DNA of 64,000 nt. Origin: Calonectria ilicicola (lineage: Eukaryota; Ascomycota; Sordariomycetes; Hypocreales; Nectriaceae). Every line of letters begins with the position of its first letter. Within the stretch, counting starts at the first letter, position 1. The notes under the pieces were generated by a model, which was given only the letters and a program-made list of their open reading frames with translations, was not told the DNA's origin and did not search any database. The position numbers and the translations under genes are program-made. The DNA lies in NCBI GenBank assembly GCA_020809705.1, contig CP085828.1:2418001-2482000 (forward strand), written 5' to 3'. This document shows positions 1 through 11,893 of the stretch, piece by piece.

Positions 1-855
1 GGGAATACCCTTGCCGTTGTTTTCCACACTGATGACACCAGTAGTTCGATCAATGTTGATTTTCATAAAGGTCATGGAGGAGTCGTTTTGCTTGTTATCG
101 GCAGCGTTGACTAAGATTTCGTCGAAAATCTTGAATAGACCGGGGACGAAGCCTACAGAGCGGAACTCCATGAGGGATGTTTCCTTGTTGAAAACCCACA
201 TCTGCTGATCAGTCCTCTCGACCGATCCGATGTATGTGTCAGGACGCTTGATGATGTGTTCAAGCTGTGTCAATTTCTGGTACTTCTCAGTGGCGGTTTT
301 GTTGGATTTTGCCTTGGGCGGGCTGTCGATTTCCATCTTTTCGACAGCCATACTGTCATTTTCAAGTTCTGCGAGGGGAACCCCTGAGGACTTCTTGGAT
401 GCTGGCTCCTTTTTCAACTTCTTGGAATTGGGAGGGGTATTCGAGAAGTCCGAACCACCGCCCATGTCTTCATCGTCGCTCTCAGTCTTGGGGCGTTTCT
501 TCGTCGCAGCCTTCGTCTTTAGAGTCGTTTGTACCAACTTCTTGGCGGGAGGCTTGCTCGCAGCCTTCTTGGCCTTGGGCGCCTGTGTTTCTGGAGTTAG
601 CGGCATGTCTACAGCCGTGTTTTGTTATGCGCTCCAGAGATAGGATTTGGTGTTGCGAGGAGTTGCGCAGAGAAGGTTTGCGCAGGCAACAAGGCGCAGG
701 CAACAAGGCGCATTGGCGAGGGGTGCCAACTGCCAACATTGCGCATGTGACTGGCAGTGGCAAGAGACGGAAGAAGATTGAGTACTTACAGGCTCGGGAG
801 CGAAGCCATCGGACTCTTCTCCAAAACTGAAGTCTGAGGCGTCGTCGGATTCCAT
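1..855 (-). CDS. TOP2: DNA topoisomerase II, N-terminal part (runs off the window)
   Basis: This is the 5' end of the ATP-dependent type II topoisomerase, which passes one DNA duplex through another in the nucleus during replication and mitosis. Exon 1 is 855-790 (22 codons, acidic). The intron is 789-583, with donor GTAAGT and acceptor ACAG preceded by CTAAC. Exon 2 runs from 582 off the window at base 1. The 216 visible residues comprise a charged lysine-rich tail (about 1-110) and then the start of the GHKL ATPase domain. In that domain I see the family signature EKYQKLTQLEHI, then RPDTYIGS, the N-box EILVNAADN and ENNGKGIP. The acceptor at 609-610 was excluded because it leads at once to a stop codon. 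The family is 1400-1700 aa, so most of the gene lies outside. Identification is firm; the low-complexity N-terminus is normal for fungal TOP2. Confidence 0.95.
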
Positions 856-3800
856 TTTTGTGGTCAGTTTAGAAATTGGCCTGGCTCGATGGGCCAAGAC
901 CGATGCTGTCGACAGAGATAATAAGGGGGACAGTTGTCGACAAGAATAAACAGGCGTAAAGGCAGGAAAGCTCAAGCGAGCTGGGGTGGAAAGTCTTGCG
1001 CAAAGTCGCGACAAAAATAGCGAGGGGACGAGACGGGCCAGCCTGACGACTTTTACCATGGGTTTTCTAAAACGAGCGAATGTTGTTGTGGCAATCACTT
1101 GGGCGAGTAAACAAATCCTTGACGCGACCCGGGCCAGGGCCCCTGGCCGCCATAGTGGGGACCACGCGTGTTTTGGCGCCTTAGGCGGAAACGTCAAGGA
1201 CCAGTGGTTGTGGCTAGGCTGAGTGAGGTGATGGGTGTATTGTTTGTGGCTGAAATCCCTACGGAAAATTGCCAATAGCTGTGGAAAGAGCTGAATGGCC
1301 ATTCCTTGGAGTATGAAAACAAACAACAATACATCTTATTCATAGAGCCATCGTGGGCCGCCATCATACAAACTGACGATGCAGCTGATTTATTAGGGCA
1401 CATGGGGGGTCTATTTTATTGGTATTGCATTATTTCTTTTTGGGGTGGTCGCTCAACAGGGGGTGACCTCGGTGCTAATGGCTGCTTCTTCAAACCCACA
1501 TCGGGGACAGAAATATGGTCTTTGTAAATAGATGCAAAATGGAATATTAAGATATATATTAACCCAAAGATCAATCCTGCCGTCGTTGGTTAATTTTGTT
1601 TCATCCCATTTTCGCCTTATTTTCCTTTCTGCACTGTATGAATTATGCGCTCCTATCTTCCTCGTGCGGCCTGTGCTCGCAGATTAATGCATCAGTCATT
1701 GCGCAAATTGGCAAGCATGGATTCGAAGATTTACCTATTTTCCGCTCCGACGCTGCAACACTGCCCAGTGCTCTCGGCATCATAGCGGCGATTGTGCGAC
1801 TGCAGTGCACCCTCTCACATCTCTGGCCATTTGCGCCGAGAAATTTGGTAACAGACCGGATCTCTACAGCCCCAGACGCTCAGACACCACCATTCAATGC
1901 TCGGTTGAACAAATCGCCGTTTCTTTTAGTTCAACCAAACCTATTGACCAAGCAGAACTCTGGTCACATTCAGGGCTATGCTGTCTGTTTAATGGCTGAG
2001 ATGTATGCTCTTCGATGTTATGCTTTGCCAAGATCAATAGCAATAGGATAATCATCAGCTCGCTGCTTCATCCATCCAAATCGTCGCGCGCCGCTTACGG
2101 ACCCGGATACTGCCTAGTCAAGAGTTTCCCTAACAGAATTATTGACGGTTATTTGCCCGTGAGGCATCTCGCTTTGTACAGCTTGCCTCTGAACTAAGCA
2201 TGTCAGCCCTCGAAATTTGACGTGAGGGGCTTTGTCTTGACCGGCGGGCCGAGTCTGCACGTACAACGCCTCGTTGAGAAACGCACCTTCACCAACCGTT
2301 GTGTTTCCTTCATATCGGTCACTATGCCCGGAGAGCATCACGGTTGCACCGTCTTCGAGATGAGCGTGGCTGATGTTGGCCGTATCACTTGCGTCCTAGT
2401 GACAAACCCTCACTACGCTGTAAGACCACTCTTTCCCAATTGGCCGATGCCTCTCGCTCCGGACTGCTATGTTGCTTTCTTCCTATGCCCTTCAGTGTGA
2501 CAAGCCTCGTTCGGATTGCACGATCACGCCTGTGCTTTTATTTGTATAGAGCATTCGTCAATCAAACAGGCATGATTTACAAGGGCATGTATTGCCGAGC
2601 GAGGCAATCACCGACGAGCCCTGCATGGCTGCTGGCCGTTTAATGGGCCAGTAAGTGATAAGTATGAGCGCTGTCTCTGGTTACTATCGGAATACAAAGA
2701 AGAATGTCTCCACGTTTCATCAGGGGAGCTGTCCAACCGGCATATAGGCGACACCACCCATGCGATGTGTGATTGAAGCTCCACAGCTTTCACAAAAGGA
2801 AAATAGGCAGCATGCTCCGACGTCGATGCAGGAAGCCGTTTGGGTGACCAAGGTGGCACTGAGCGCGAGAGCGATGACAGCTCCTCGCCTTGGCTTCCCG
2901 CTGTCCAACACTTGTATTGTACAATAGTTTGAAACGATCCCTTGGTCATCAAATCTATGTCCCTCGGCTCTTTTGCTAGACTTAAGATGTTGCAATGGGC
3001 ATTTCCAATTACGTTCGTCCTCGGCCCGACGGGGCTTACAAACGATGCCAAACAAACAAGACCCTGGGCGGCAAGTAGTGGGGGTAATCATTTACGACAA
3101 CGAATTTTCGGTTGGAAAGACTTTAGTGGAAAAGATCGATAGGTTTCCATTGCACACTCTTTGATGGGTCTTGACCTTGGATGCTACTGGGCGCAATACT
3201 TGGACAGCGTCCATGGTGGCCTTACATGACCTGTGTGAGCCGCTGCCCCAAGTTGATGAATACCACCCACCTTACGACGCCACAGGCACTAAATCAGGGC
3301 GCAGAACTCGCGTGTGTATCGATGCCTAAACTGTTGGCTGGGTTCATTGGAGACACCTTCGGGATCATTCCAGCTGGTGATTGCGTCTGGAAGTTAGGCT
3401 GCATATCCAATAAACAGCCATGTCTTGACAAATCCCTCACCGCTAGGTGCAATTAGAACGTGCGAGTCTGCTTAAAATTGGGAATGTTTGTATAATGCAG
3501 AATACTGTGCTGAGCTGTCTTGGGACGTTTAGTCGGCCATTCAATGATTGCTCCAGCGACGTGTAAGCCCGCAACTTTCGGTGCCAGGGGTGGCTTTTAG
3601 GCCTGAGATGAAGCTCTGGGGCTTCTCAGAGATTTGAATGGGATCCATATTGGGCATGGTCTTGTGTTCCCTCGGACATTTTTCTTGTGCCTGTACACAG
3701 GCAAGCTTGTTGCGTAACAAGGCCTGGCAGAATGACAGCCGTGGTCCAAACGCCTCCAAGCTTGAAGCGAAACGAACGGACATTCTGATTCGAGAAACGT

Positions 3801-5367
3801 TGTCATATTCTTCATCTGGGAACCCCGTCGATCTTCCTCAGATGTCGGTGAGAGGACGGACCAGCACCGCGGGTATCTGCATTCCATATTTGCTCATCCA
3901 TGCAAGCCAAACGGGAGGCTTTGGCGGTCTGGCTCTGCCTCCACTTGAGAAAATGGGTTATTGCAATGTTTCACCCTGAAGCCAGCTATGGAGAATCCTG
4001 GTATCTCTAACAAGACAAAACATTGGACCATCTCAGCCTGATTCACTTTAAAGAGAGCTTTCATATGCTATTTCGGCGCATGGGATGCCTTTAAAAAGGT
4101 CTAATCAGCCCCAAATTTCGAAATATGGCTCTGGAATCGCTGCAGAAGCCCAATTTTTTCTTGGTTGCACTGTTTCACTGAGCTAGCCGTGAAAGAAGGC
4201 CCTGGACGATGGGGGTATGCAAGCATCCGGGGGTACATCAGTTCGGCCCAAAAATTCTTGGGGGTGGCTTCTTTTCCCCAGCTACACCCCTCGGGGGTCT
4301 TTGAACAATTGATCTACAAGTCCACATCTGCAGCTGCCGCTGCGAGAAACTGCGGCACGCCATTGACTGCGGGTCGCTGTAATGGAACATCGTCCTGCCA
4401 GTAGTGAAGCCGCTAATGTTTAAAAATATTCACTGTTGGGACGGGCCAGGCCGTTCATGAGACCAAATCAAGGATACACCACGGGAGTGTGACCAGCAGC
4501 AGGTATCAAGGAACGAGGGGAGATGGCCGCGCTCCACTCCTAGCGGAATCGGTGTGCGCTCCGAGTGTCATTCTCTGGCTTCTGTGTCGACGCAGAAAGC
4601 AGGATGGAAGCACACACCGAGCCTGTTTGATACAGCGAGGCCCCAAGATTGTAGGCGCAGATACTCTGGTGTGGAGGCTCCCAGGCGTGCCAGGGAGCAT
4701 CTAGGTTGTGGGACACGGCGCTCCTCTCCTCATCAAACTACCTTAACCCCCTCGTTTTTGATTGTGGCCCTAATGCTCTAGTCCGAGCCAAGTTCTTTGA
4801 TCCAGCGCCTTCGTGCACGCATAGCCTCCAAGTCTCGTCATTTCTAATCTTGTGGCTTTTGCTGAGATTTATTCTAAGAACATCGGTGGAGGTTTGCACA
4901 CGAGGCTATCATATCCGAGACGACGGCCCCCAGGTACTGGGACAAATAGGCCCTTCACCGAGAGACCAGGGGGGCTTGAAAAGAAAATATTGGGCTTCTG
5001 GAATTGAGGTCTCGGCTTGGAAGACTCTTGGCAAAGACGACGCCAGCGTCCTTGTCCTGACCCAACAAGTCGGGGGTGGATAAAAGCCTCTGTTGGCCTC
5101 GTCTGCAAGATTGTCCTGCCCAAGTTGTTTGTCAAGCTGGAGAGTGACTTGAGGGCGAGGAAATTCCACTGGCTGCTCCCGCTTTCTGTCCTTCCCTGTA
5201 GTCTCGGCCTGGGTATATCACGGCGGCTGCCCGCCGTGCTCGCAACCCAGTTGGAGCACCCATCCTCCCACGCCTAGGCTGACTTGGCTCATGCATGCCA
5301 CGCCACACCTTTGCCTCGCCATCCGACTTTTAGCTTTAAAAGCTAGCAGGAGCTGTTGATCTCCGGC
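856..5367. other. 4.5 kb gene-free region between TOP2 and the APSES gene
   Basis: This holds the divergent promoters of TOP2 (minus) and the APSES factor (plus). Open frames up to about 150 codons occur on both strands, but none gives a recognisable protein, and I could not join any by introns into one. Part of it may be a long 5' leader of the transcription factor gene. I see no transposon ends or RNA gene. Confidence 0.6.
5331..5345. promoter_or_regulatory. 15-bp perfect palindrome just upstream of the APSES start codon
   Basis: TAGCTTT-A-AAAGCTA is a perfect inverted repeat (7-bp arms around one base). It lies 22 bp before the ATG at 5368, so it is either in the 5' leader or a core promoter/operator-like site. 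Function is not known; seen directly in the sequence. Confidence 0.4.
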
Positions 5368-6965
5368 ATGATTTCTCTCAAGACCCTTCTTAACCCTGCT
5401 CCCTCAGGGCGAGAGACGGCACCGTTCTTTCGATCCAGCCCTTCGTCTTCGCATCCCGCATTCCCCTCGACCGCAGACATTCCGCCTTCAGCGATGGACT
5501 ATCCACTTATGCCTCCTATTCGGGTCGTTAAAGACCCAAGCAACTTGGCAAAGTCGAAGCTTCGTGGTCCAATCAAGTATCCCCCGTTCGAAAACATTGA
5601 CGAGGCGTCTCTCTTCGAGATTCGCAAGTTTCGGGTCGCGTCCTTCGGCCATATCCACCAGTCCTGCTCGCACATCCCGTACAACAGTGGGAAGAAAGAT
5701 TTTTACGAAAAGACGGGACGGGAGAGCTTTGAAGGTGAATACGTAGAAGGGCACCCGGGAGGTAAACTGCTAACAGCAACAATGTAGTGTTTCGATACGA
5801 GTTTACGGCCCCTGGACATTCTACTGAGTACACTGTTATGTGGGATTACAATGTTGGCTTGGTTCGCATGACACCTTTTTTCAAATGCTGTCAATACAGC
5901 AAAGTGAGCAATCCTTTCTGTTGTTTTCCTCTGACAATGCGGCGCTAATGCTAGGGTAGACGGTGCCAGCCAAGATGTTGAACCTCAACCCAGGTCTCAA
6001 AGAAATTACGCACAGCATTACCGGTGGCTCCATTGCCGCCCAAGGTAGCCCAGTCCCGCCAAGACGAAGTTTTGAAGCCTTTTCTGACCCGGATTACAGG
6101 CTACTGGATGCCGTACCAGTGCGCTAGAGCGGTCTGCGCGACCTTCTGCTATCACATTGCAGGGGCGCTGATTCCCCTCTTTGGCCCAACATTCCCTTCT
6201 GAGTGCGTCCGACCAGACTCGCCAGAGTTCGGTCGCATGGTCATCAATCCACAGCTGGTTGTGGAGGCCACCCACGAGGCTGAGATCGCTCGACGCCTCC
6301 ACATGAGCATGGTAGCCCCCAGTCTCAGATTCCCTCGCAGCGACCCAGGGATTTCTTTGGGCCCGTACACCCCCGAGGAGCGCAGGCACCTGTCCAGACC
6401 TCGCCTGACCTGTGATCCATCCTGGCTTGCTGATGATATTGATGTCCAGGCTTACTCAGTACCGAACTCTGCTTCTAGTACTGGGTCAGGGCTCCCTGGA
6501 TACATGGCCACGTCTCGCCCAAACTCGAGCTGGGCCTCTTCAGGCCATTCCAGTCCTCAGTACGATCTGTACCCTGAGCCTAATCCCTGCCTTACCGCCG
6601 TGCCAAAGCTACTACCGACCTCGCCTCATGCCAGTGTAACAGTGCCTCATTGGAGCTCCAAGCGTCGCCTCGACTATGAGGCCTCGGACCATGGCTACAG
6701 GTGTAGCTCTAGCCCGATGATGAGCAACACGAGTATTGGTTCTGCTACCATGATCCGAACACCCGAATCGAGCCCTACGAGAGAAATAAGGAGGGTAGAG
6801 GGGCATGACCATCCCGCCGGTGCTGCTGCTGTGGCACTACTCGAGATGAGGAACCCAAGACACCACCACGCCACCGCTCCTCACACGTTCGATCGGCGTA
6901 TCGAGGCCGAGGTACCGTTCGAGGATATGCACCGAAGCAAGAGACTGCGTGCAAACTCCCATTAA
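5368..6965 (+). CDS. APSES (KilA-N type) DNA-binding transcription factor, Xbp1-like
   Basis: This is a fungal-specific transcription regulator of 477 aa. Exons are 5368-5734, 5788-5903, 5960-6044 and 6100-6965; all join in frame. The APSES/KilA-N domain covers roughly residues 85-225 and is spread over all four exons. It contains [58 protein letters not shown] and [18 protein letters not shown]; the last two resemble the yeast Xbp1 branch more than the StuA or Swi4/Mbp1 branches. There are no ankyrin repeats, which argues against Swi4/Swi6/Mbp1. The C-terminal half is serine/proline-rich and disordered, with a basic patch near the end (HRSKRLR) that could be a nuclear signal. It converges on CNS1. 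Xbp1-type factors act in quiescence, stress and development; a role here is inference. The start at 5368 is the first ATG; another at 5494 would leave the domain intact. Confidence 0.85.
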
Positions 6966-7290
6966 CAGCTCTGAATAACAAAACAAAGAACCTACAAGTA
7001 GGGCTTGTTTAGACTTGGTGACTACTATGGAATACTATCTTTAATCAAGGAGTGCTGGATGGGATGGAATAGGAGCATGCCGGCCAGGTGTTTTTCTGTT
7101 TTTTGTTTTGCTTTGTTTTGGGAAATGTGCCATCATTAGCTTTGGGAAAAGTTGGAAACGGTTCCGTGCTGGCATTTATACCACTAGCAGTCTATCCTTA
7201 ATGAAATCATTCATTAGAGCATCGAAACATCTTTCCTTTTCTTTTACATTCATTTCTTTTTTTTATTTTCTCTTTCCTTCTCGGATTTAT
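6966..7290. other. Convergent 3' intergenic region (APSES gene / CNS1)
   Basis: 325 bp between two converging stop codons. It is T-rich toward the CNS1 side (about 7090-7290), as expected for 3' UTR and polyadenylation signals. No gene seen. Confidence 0.6.
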
Positions 7291-8523
7291 TTAGGTCTGA
7301 CCTGCCTGGCCTTTTTCGGCCGCTCTCTTGGCTTTATGTTCCTTGACCCAGGCGTCGGCCTTGGATTGCGGCACGACAAAGATGCGCACCAACTCGTCCA
7401 CTACCTCGACCTTGCCGGTTGATAGCACCTTGAGCAGCGCCATGCGTTTGCCCATTTTCAGCAGTCCACCTTCACGGGTCTCGACGTAGCATGCGACTCC
7501 CTGTGGTGTGTACTCTCCCGCCTGGTCCCACGGTAGAGGCAGGATATATGACAGATGGTCCTCGAGCGTCTGCATCTCGTTGAAGGCTTTGATGAAGTCA
7601 GACTCCAGGTGCAGTGGGTATAATAGCACCGCGGGGAAAGCAAGCGAGCTGTGAGGGTCATCCGGGTCTGGGACCAGCTCCAGCTTGACGTTTTCCATCT
7701 CAGGCGGCTGGTTGGTGGTGCGGGTCGGGATGTTGCGCGCCTTGAGAGCTGTCTTGACGAGCATGGCACGGCGCTTTTCGCGGGCCACACGCTCGGCCTC
7801 GTTCTTGCGACGGGCATCAACCTCCTTGGCCCGCTTGATGATGTCGTCAGCCACGGCCTTGAGGCCCGCATTGTCTGGGTCTAGCTCCAAGCCTCGCGCG
7901 CACACATCGTCGGCCTCGGGGATGCGGTCTACGGCAAGTAGCGCGCGAGCACTGCGGTAGTAGGCCTTGATGTTCTTAGGGTTCAGACGAATGGCGGCTG
8001 CGCAGTCGGTCCAGCAGCTGCGGTAGTTCTTGAGCGTGAGGTCGCAGGCGGCTCGGTTGACGTAGAGAGCCTCGAGCGTCTCGCGCTGCTTGGCAATCTC
8101 GTCGTCAGAGTCGGGCACTCCCTCCGGATCCTTTGTGATCTGGCCATTCCTGCGCTTGCGCTCTTCGGCAGCTAAAATACTGATGCCCTTTCCATAAAAC
8201 TCCTTGGCATCTCTATAGTTGCGCACCTTGAAGCAATCATTTCCACGCTCTTTGAAGTCCAGACTGTTCTCGAGTGCGGATCCCTCGTAGGACAGCGCCT
8301 GCAGCGCCTGGATGTCCTCGTTTTCTGTGTCAACGTCGGTCATGTCGGTCATGAAGAGCGGCGACTTCTTGAGGTCGGCAGCAACCTCTTCAATCGTTCT
8401 TCTTTGATCCGTGAGCCTCAGAGGCAGCTCAGGCGCCTCCACCTCTGTCGACTGAGACTCGGATGCGGCCGCGGCGAGCCTCAAGGCCTCATCCATTTTG
8501 TCGGTAATTTCTTCAATCTGCAT
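7291..8523 (-). CDS. CNS1: Hsp90/Hsp70 co-chaperone Cns1 (TTC4 family)
   Basis: An intron-less 410-aa protein. It has a TPR clamp at about residues 85-215, including SLDFKERGNDCFKVRNYRDA, YVNRAACDLTLKNYRSCWTDC and LNPKNIKAYYRSARALL, and a following charged helix (RAKEVDARRKNEAERVAREKR). The C-terminal 'wheel' domain typical of Cns1/TTC4 follows from about 270 on (FPAVLLYPLHLESDFIKAF, LEDHLSYILPLPWD, then GGLLKMGKRMALLKVL). The TPR clamp binds the EEVD tail of Hsp90, and yeast Cns1 is essential and links Hsp90 to translation elongation factor folding. The N-terminus is acidic and probably disordered. The ATG at 8523 is the first in frame; a second Met at codon 10 is possible. Length fits the family (380-420 aa). 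The upstream region (about 8666-8680) carries a 13-A tract. Confidence 0.92.
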   Translation of the reverse strand: MQIEEITDKMDEALRLAAAASESQSTEVEAPELPLRLTDQRRTIEEVAADLKKSPLFMTDMTDVDTENEDIQALQALSYEGSALENSLDFKERGNDCFKVRNYRDAKEFYGKGISILAAEERKRRNGQITKDPEGVPDSDDEIAKQRETLEALYVNRAACDLTLKNYRSCWTDCAAAIRLNPKNIKAYYRSARALLAVDRIPEADDVCARGLELDPDNAGLKAVADDIIKRAKEVDARRKNEAERVAREKRRAMLVKTALKARNIPTRTTNQPPEMENVKLELVPDPDDPHSSLAFPAVLLYPLHLESDFIKAFNEMQTLEDHLSYILPLPWDQAGEYTPQGVACYVETREGGLLKMGKRMALLKVLSTGKVEVVDELVRIFVVPQSKADAWVKEHKAKRAAEKGQAGQT

Positions 8524-9231
8524 TTTCGTCTTTCTTCTCCCCCCAGGGTATCACTCAAAAGCAAAATGGGCCTACTTGGCGACGAGGGGGAAAATTCAAG
8601 GCAGCTCTGCGTGTTGATGAAGTGGGCCTGCGTTGACGTCGTGGGGAGTGACTAACTCGCCGCCCAAAAAAAAAAAAATTATGCTGCTAAAAAAAGACTT
8701 GCTCCCATTGGGCCTCGACGAAGAATGTCAAATGCGGATCCTGACAAGGCAAAATTGTCATCAGAGAAAAATAAATCGAAAATGAAACGCTCGTATAAAA
8801 ACACGAGATTTTTTCTTTCTTCGTTTGATCGGTATCCACTACGACGTTGTTTGACCATTTCAGCTTTTCCATCTATGTATCAAGACTCATGATCTCTCAA
8901 TATGCTGCAGCTTGCCACCCTGTTTCGACGTTTATTATCTAGAAACCCATGTTCTATTCAATCTATGAATTTATACCTTGAAGAACAATTCATGAATAGA
9001 TACCGCAACAAAAGCTAAGCATAAAAGACAATACATTAACTCCGAAACTCCTACCCATCCTTAACAGCCGCTCCATTTCTAGGCCCCATAACATCATCAT
9101 ATACACCGCTTCTAGTACCCATTAATATAAGGAGTGTAATTTTAAGCCTCACGCCAGCTCGATAAATTCATGAAACAAGTCAAAAAGGACACCTCCACAT
9201 AACCATGAACCCATTTCCAAACCATCGTAGA
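8524..9231. other. CNS1 promoter region and 3' end of the MFS gene
   Basis: About 700 bp. It contains A-tracts near 8666-8694 and a CRE-like TGACGTCG at about 8633-8640. The half next to 9231 is AT-rich and likely 3' UTR of the neighbouring transporter gene. No coding sequence recognised. Confidence 0.5.
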
Positions 9232-11034
9232 TCACTGATGGCCAGTTGACATTTCCATTGTAAAAATCTCCAACGCACTTTGCTCATTAGGTGCATTTTC
9301 TTCTTCATTTTCGTTTTCATGTTCGTCTGAATCATAGAAAGAAATCTCATCAACCGTAACAGCAGCGGTTTGTTTGTGTGGTATATTGCCGTGTTCTTCG
9401 GAAGCCTCATCATTTTGCGCTCGCGGTATCCAGAAACATTGGAAAGCCCCGAAAATAGCAACCGCAGCACTGCCATACCATGGAATCGCAGAGCAACTAG
9501 CCCTAGTACCCAGTGAGTATAAGACACCAGCAACAGGGGGTGCAACCATGCGGCATGCAGCAGCAGCACTGGCTGCCAACCCGTTCACCTTGCCCAAGGC
9601 ACTTGGGCTCAGAGTCGCCTCCTTTATGAGTATCATGAGCAGGGGGTAGATAGTTATGGATACAAGGTTTCTTATAGCCAAACAAAAGTAGATGGCTGGA
9701 TAGACCAGCGACTGGGGAACAAGCAGCAGCACCGGCATGACAATGTAAGCAATAGGATGCAGCACAGCAACTAAGAGAAATAGTTGGTATGTGCCCAGCT
9801 TTTTAGCTGCCCAAGGGAATATGACAGCTTGAACAATCAAGGCAATACCGCCGTCCACTGCCATGATAATTCCCACATCGCGGAGGGATAACCCGAGGCC
9901 ACCAGGAGAGTAAAGGGGAAACATCGCGTGACCCCTGAAAAACTGAAGAGTGGCAGCACGCCCATCTTCGAAAAATATGGGCAACAAGTGATCATAGCTC
10001 ATGGCATGATAGCTGTATACACACAAGGCAATGATGAAACCGACAACTCGCCTGTTCCAGATTTTGGTTGGGGGAGACGAGGTGTCCTTCTCAAATACGA
10101 ACAAATTTAGGTCGCTTTCCGTATCACTGATGGTTCCATAGAGGTCGGGTTGCGGGTCGGCGGTTTGGGTGTCCTTGTCTGGATCCAGAGATCCGATCAA
10201 AGGAGATCGCTCTGATTCGATTACCTTAGAAGCCTTCATCTTATCGGTGCGTAAATCGGGGCGTGTCTCCTCTAGTAGAAAGAATCCCAGTATTATACTT
10301 AGAGCTAACATCAAAGCACAAGCGAGATTGGGGAGAAGATATGGGAATCGGTAGAACAAGCTACCAGTGGGAAAAGCGTGTGGCCATGAATCATGAGGAT
10401 TTGCAAGCATGCCACCAATGGAAGGACCAATAATTGTGCCGACACTCCAAACGAATGGCATGATGGAGAATGCTCGAGCTGCGTCCCGTCAGTTTATTTT
10501 CATGAGAGTGGATGGGTAATCTTACGTTCATGCTCTGGCTGAGTAACTATCTCACCCACCATGGTTTGGATGACGCCAATGTTTCCATTGAGCATGCCGC
10601 CAAGAGCTCGACCGAAGAGAGCAACCCAAAAGTTTGGTGCGATTCCAACCATGATCATACTCAACATGGTACCAGCACAACCCAGCATCAGAACAGGCTT
10701 GCGACCAATACGGTCTGATAGACCGCCCCAATACATTCCCATGGCTGCCTCAGCAAATGAGAATGCTGAAATCAGGAGGCCAGAGTAGAATGAAGCATGG
10801 TTCTCATTTCCTATATTAAAATCTTTGACCAAAGCCCACGCATATGGGAAAATGGAGGTCAAGGCAACAGGCTCTGCAAGTCGTACAATGGCTAAGGAGA
10901 GTCATGTTAGAAAATATTCTGTTGCATCCAAAAACCTGTTATCCTGAATAGTACTCACCGAGGAGGAACAGCTGGACTGTCGGGAAATCATCTGAGCTAT
11001 GAGTATGGGCACGATGCTGCCCAAAAAGACGCAT
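9232..11034 (-). CDS. Major facilitator superfamily transporter (YCR023C/ZIF-like DHA1 branch)
   Basis: A 562-aa multi-pass membrane transporter. Exons are 11034-10959, 10891-10526 and 10478-9232; branch points CTAAC and GCTGAC-like sites precede the acceptors. Features in order: FPTVQLFLLAIVRLAEPVAL (TM1), the MFS signature GGLSDRIGRKPVLMLG after TM2, RALGGMLNGNIGVIQTMVGE (TM4-5), then PRAFSIMPFVWSVGTIIGPSIGG. A long acidic cytosolic loop follows (about residues 235-290), then the second six-helix half with QFFRGHAMFPLYSPGGLGL, and an acidic C-terminal tail. These motifs mark the fungal family related to yeast YCR023C and plant ZIF1, whose substrates are mostly unknown. The substrate cannot be told from the sequence. 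It may be vacuolar or plasma-membrane. Confidence 0.85.
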
Positions 11035-11804
11035 GGCTTCTTCAGCTGACAATAACTACAGAAGTTGGGATCGGCTAATCGAGAACTCGGAATTGCTAGT
11101 AGAGATGGTAACTTTGGAGGGGATGCGCTTCCAACACACTAGCCAGCGGTGGATGGGCTGGTATGGAGGAGTGTGGTGAAGGTAGTATCCGAGAAAGATG
11201 GCTTGCACGATGGTGTGTGGTAGGTAGGGCTGTAAATTTAAGAATGTACAGTAATATTCAGGTGAAAAAGAACAAGAAGATACAAGAAATGGTGCACGAC
11301 AAGGGGCAACCAAGAGTCAGCCTGTGACGAAGAGGATGGGGGAACTAGAAACGGATGGGGGACGAGGAAGAAAGGGAGGGTAGCAGAGGGCATATTTGAA
11401 CCTGGGACCGCTAGACGTGTAAGTGCCATTGTGGTCTCCGGTGGAGTGCGTTGGGGTCCGCAGACTAGAGAGGGCACCGATAAGAAATTCTCGAGGTTGT
11501 TTGCAGAACGCGGGGCGACTATGGGCTCGGAAAGATGCTACTAGGGCCCATATGCAATTTCCCTATCGGAAACCAGCTAGGAACTGGGGTCCTAGGCTTG
11601 GGCTTGGTTGGCCTGGAAAATCTAGGCCGGGTTGGTGAGAGGGAACGGCCGACATGAGGTAGATCCCGGCGTGGTAGCATCCAAGTCAGCCGAGACATGT
11701 TAGACGAAGCCGGGAGTGTGCGAAGGCGAAAACAGCTGGGACCAGATGGTCCGGGCGGTAATCTTTCTAGATTGGTCAGAATCCCTTGGCTATTGCCTAG
11801 CTGG

Positions 11805-11893
11805 GTGGGAGTGGGAGTAGGAGTAGGAGAGGGAGTAAGAGTAGGAGAGGGAGTAGGAGAGGGAGTAAGAGATGGCGATGGAGAGGGAGAGGG
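11805..11893. repeat. Purine-rich GGAGTA/GGAGAG minisatellite
   Basis: About 90 bp of degenerate tandem GGAGTA, GGAGAG and GAGTAA hexamers, almost purely purine on the plus strand. On the minus strand it simulates a Pro-Ser-Thr-rich protein in one frame. Mirror-type purine tracts can form triplexes; no gene needs it here. Confidence 0.8.

Noticed and set aside
482..763. Minus-strand frame reading into TOP2
   Set aside because: It runs in the first TOP2 intron and then in a different frame from the topoisomerase sequence; the spliced model explains the region.
609..789. Alternative TOP2 intron ending at 609
   Set aside because: The exon would start ACA TGC CGC TAA, an immediate stop. The acceptor at 583-584 follows CTAAC and stays open.
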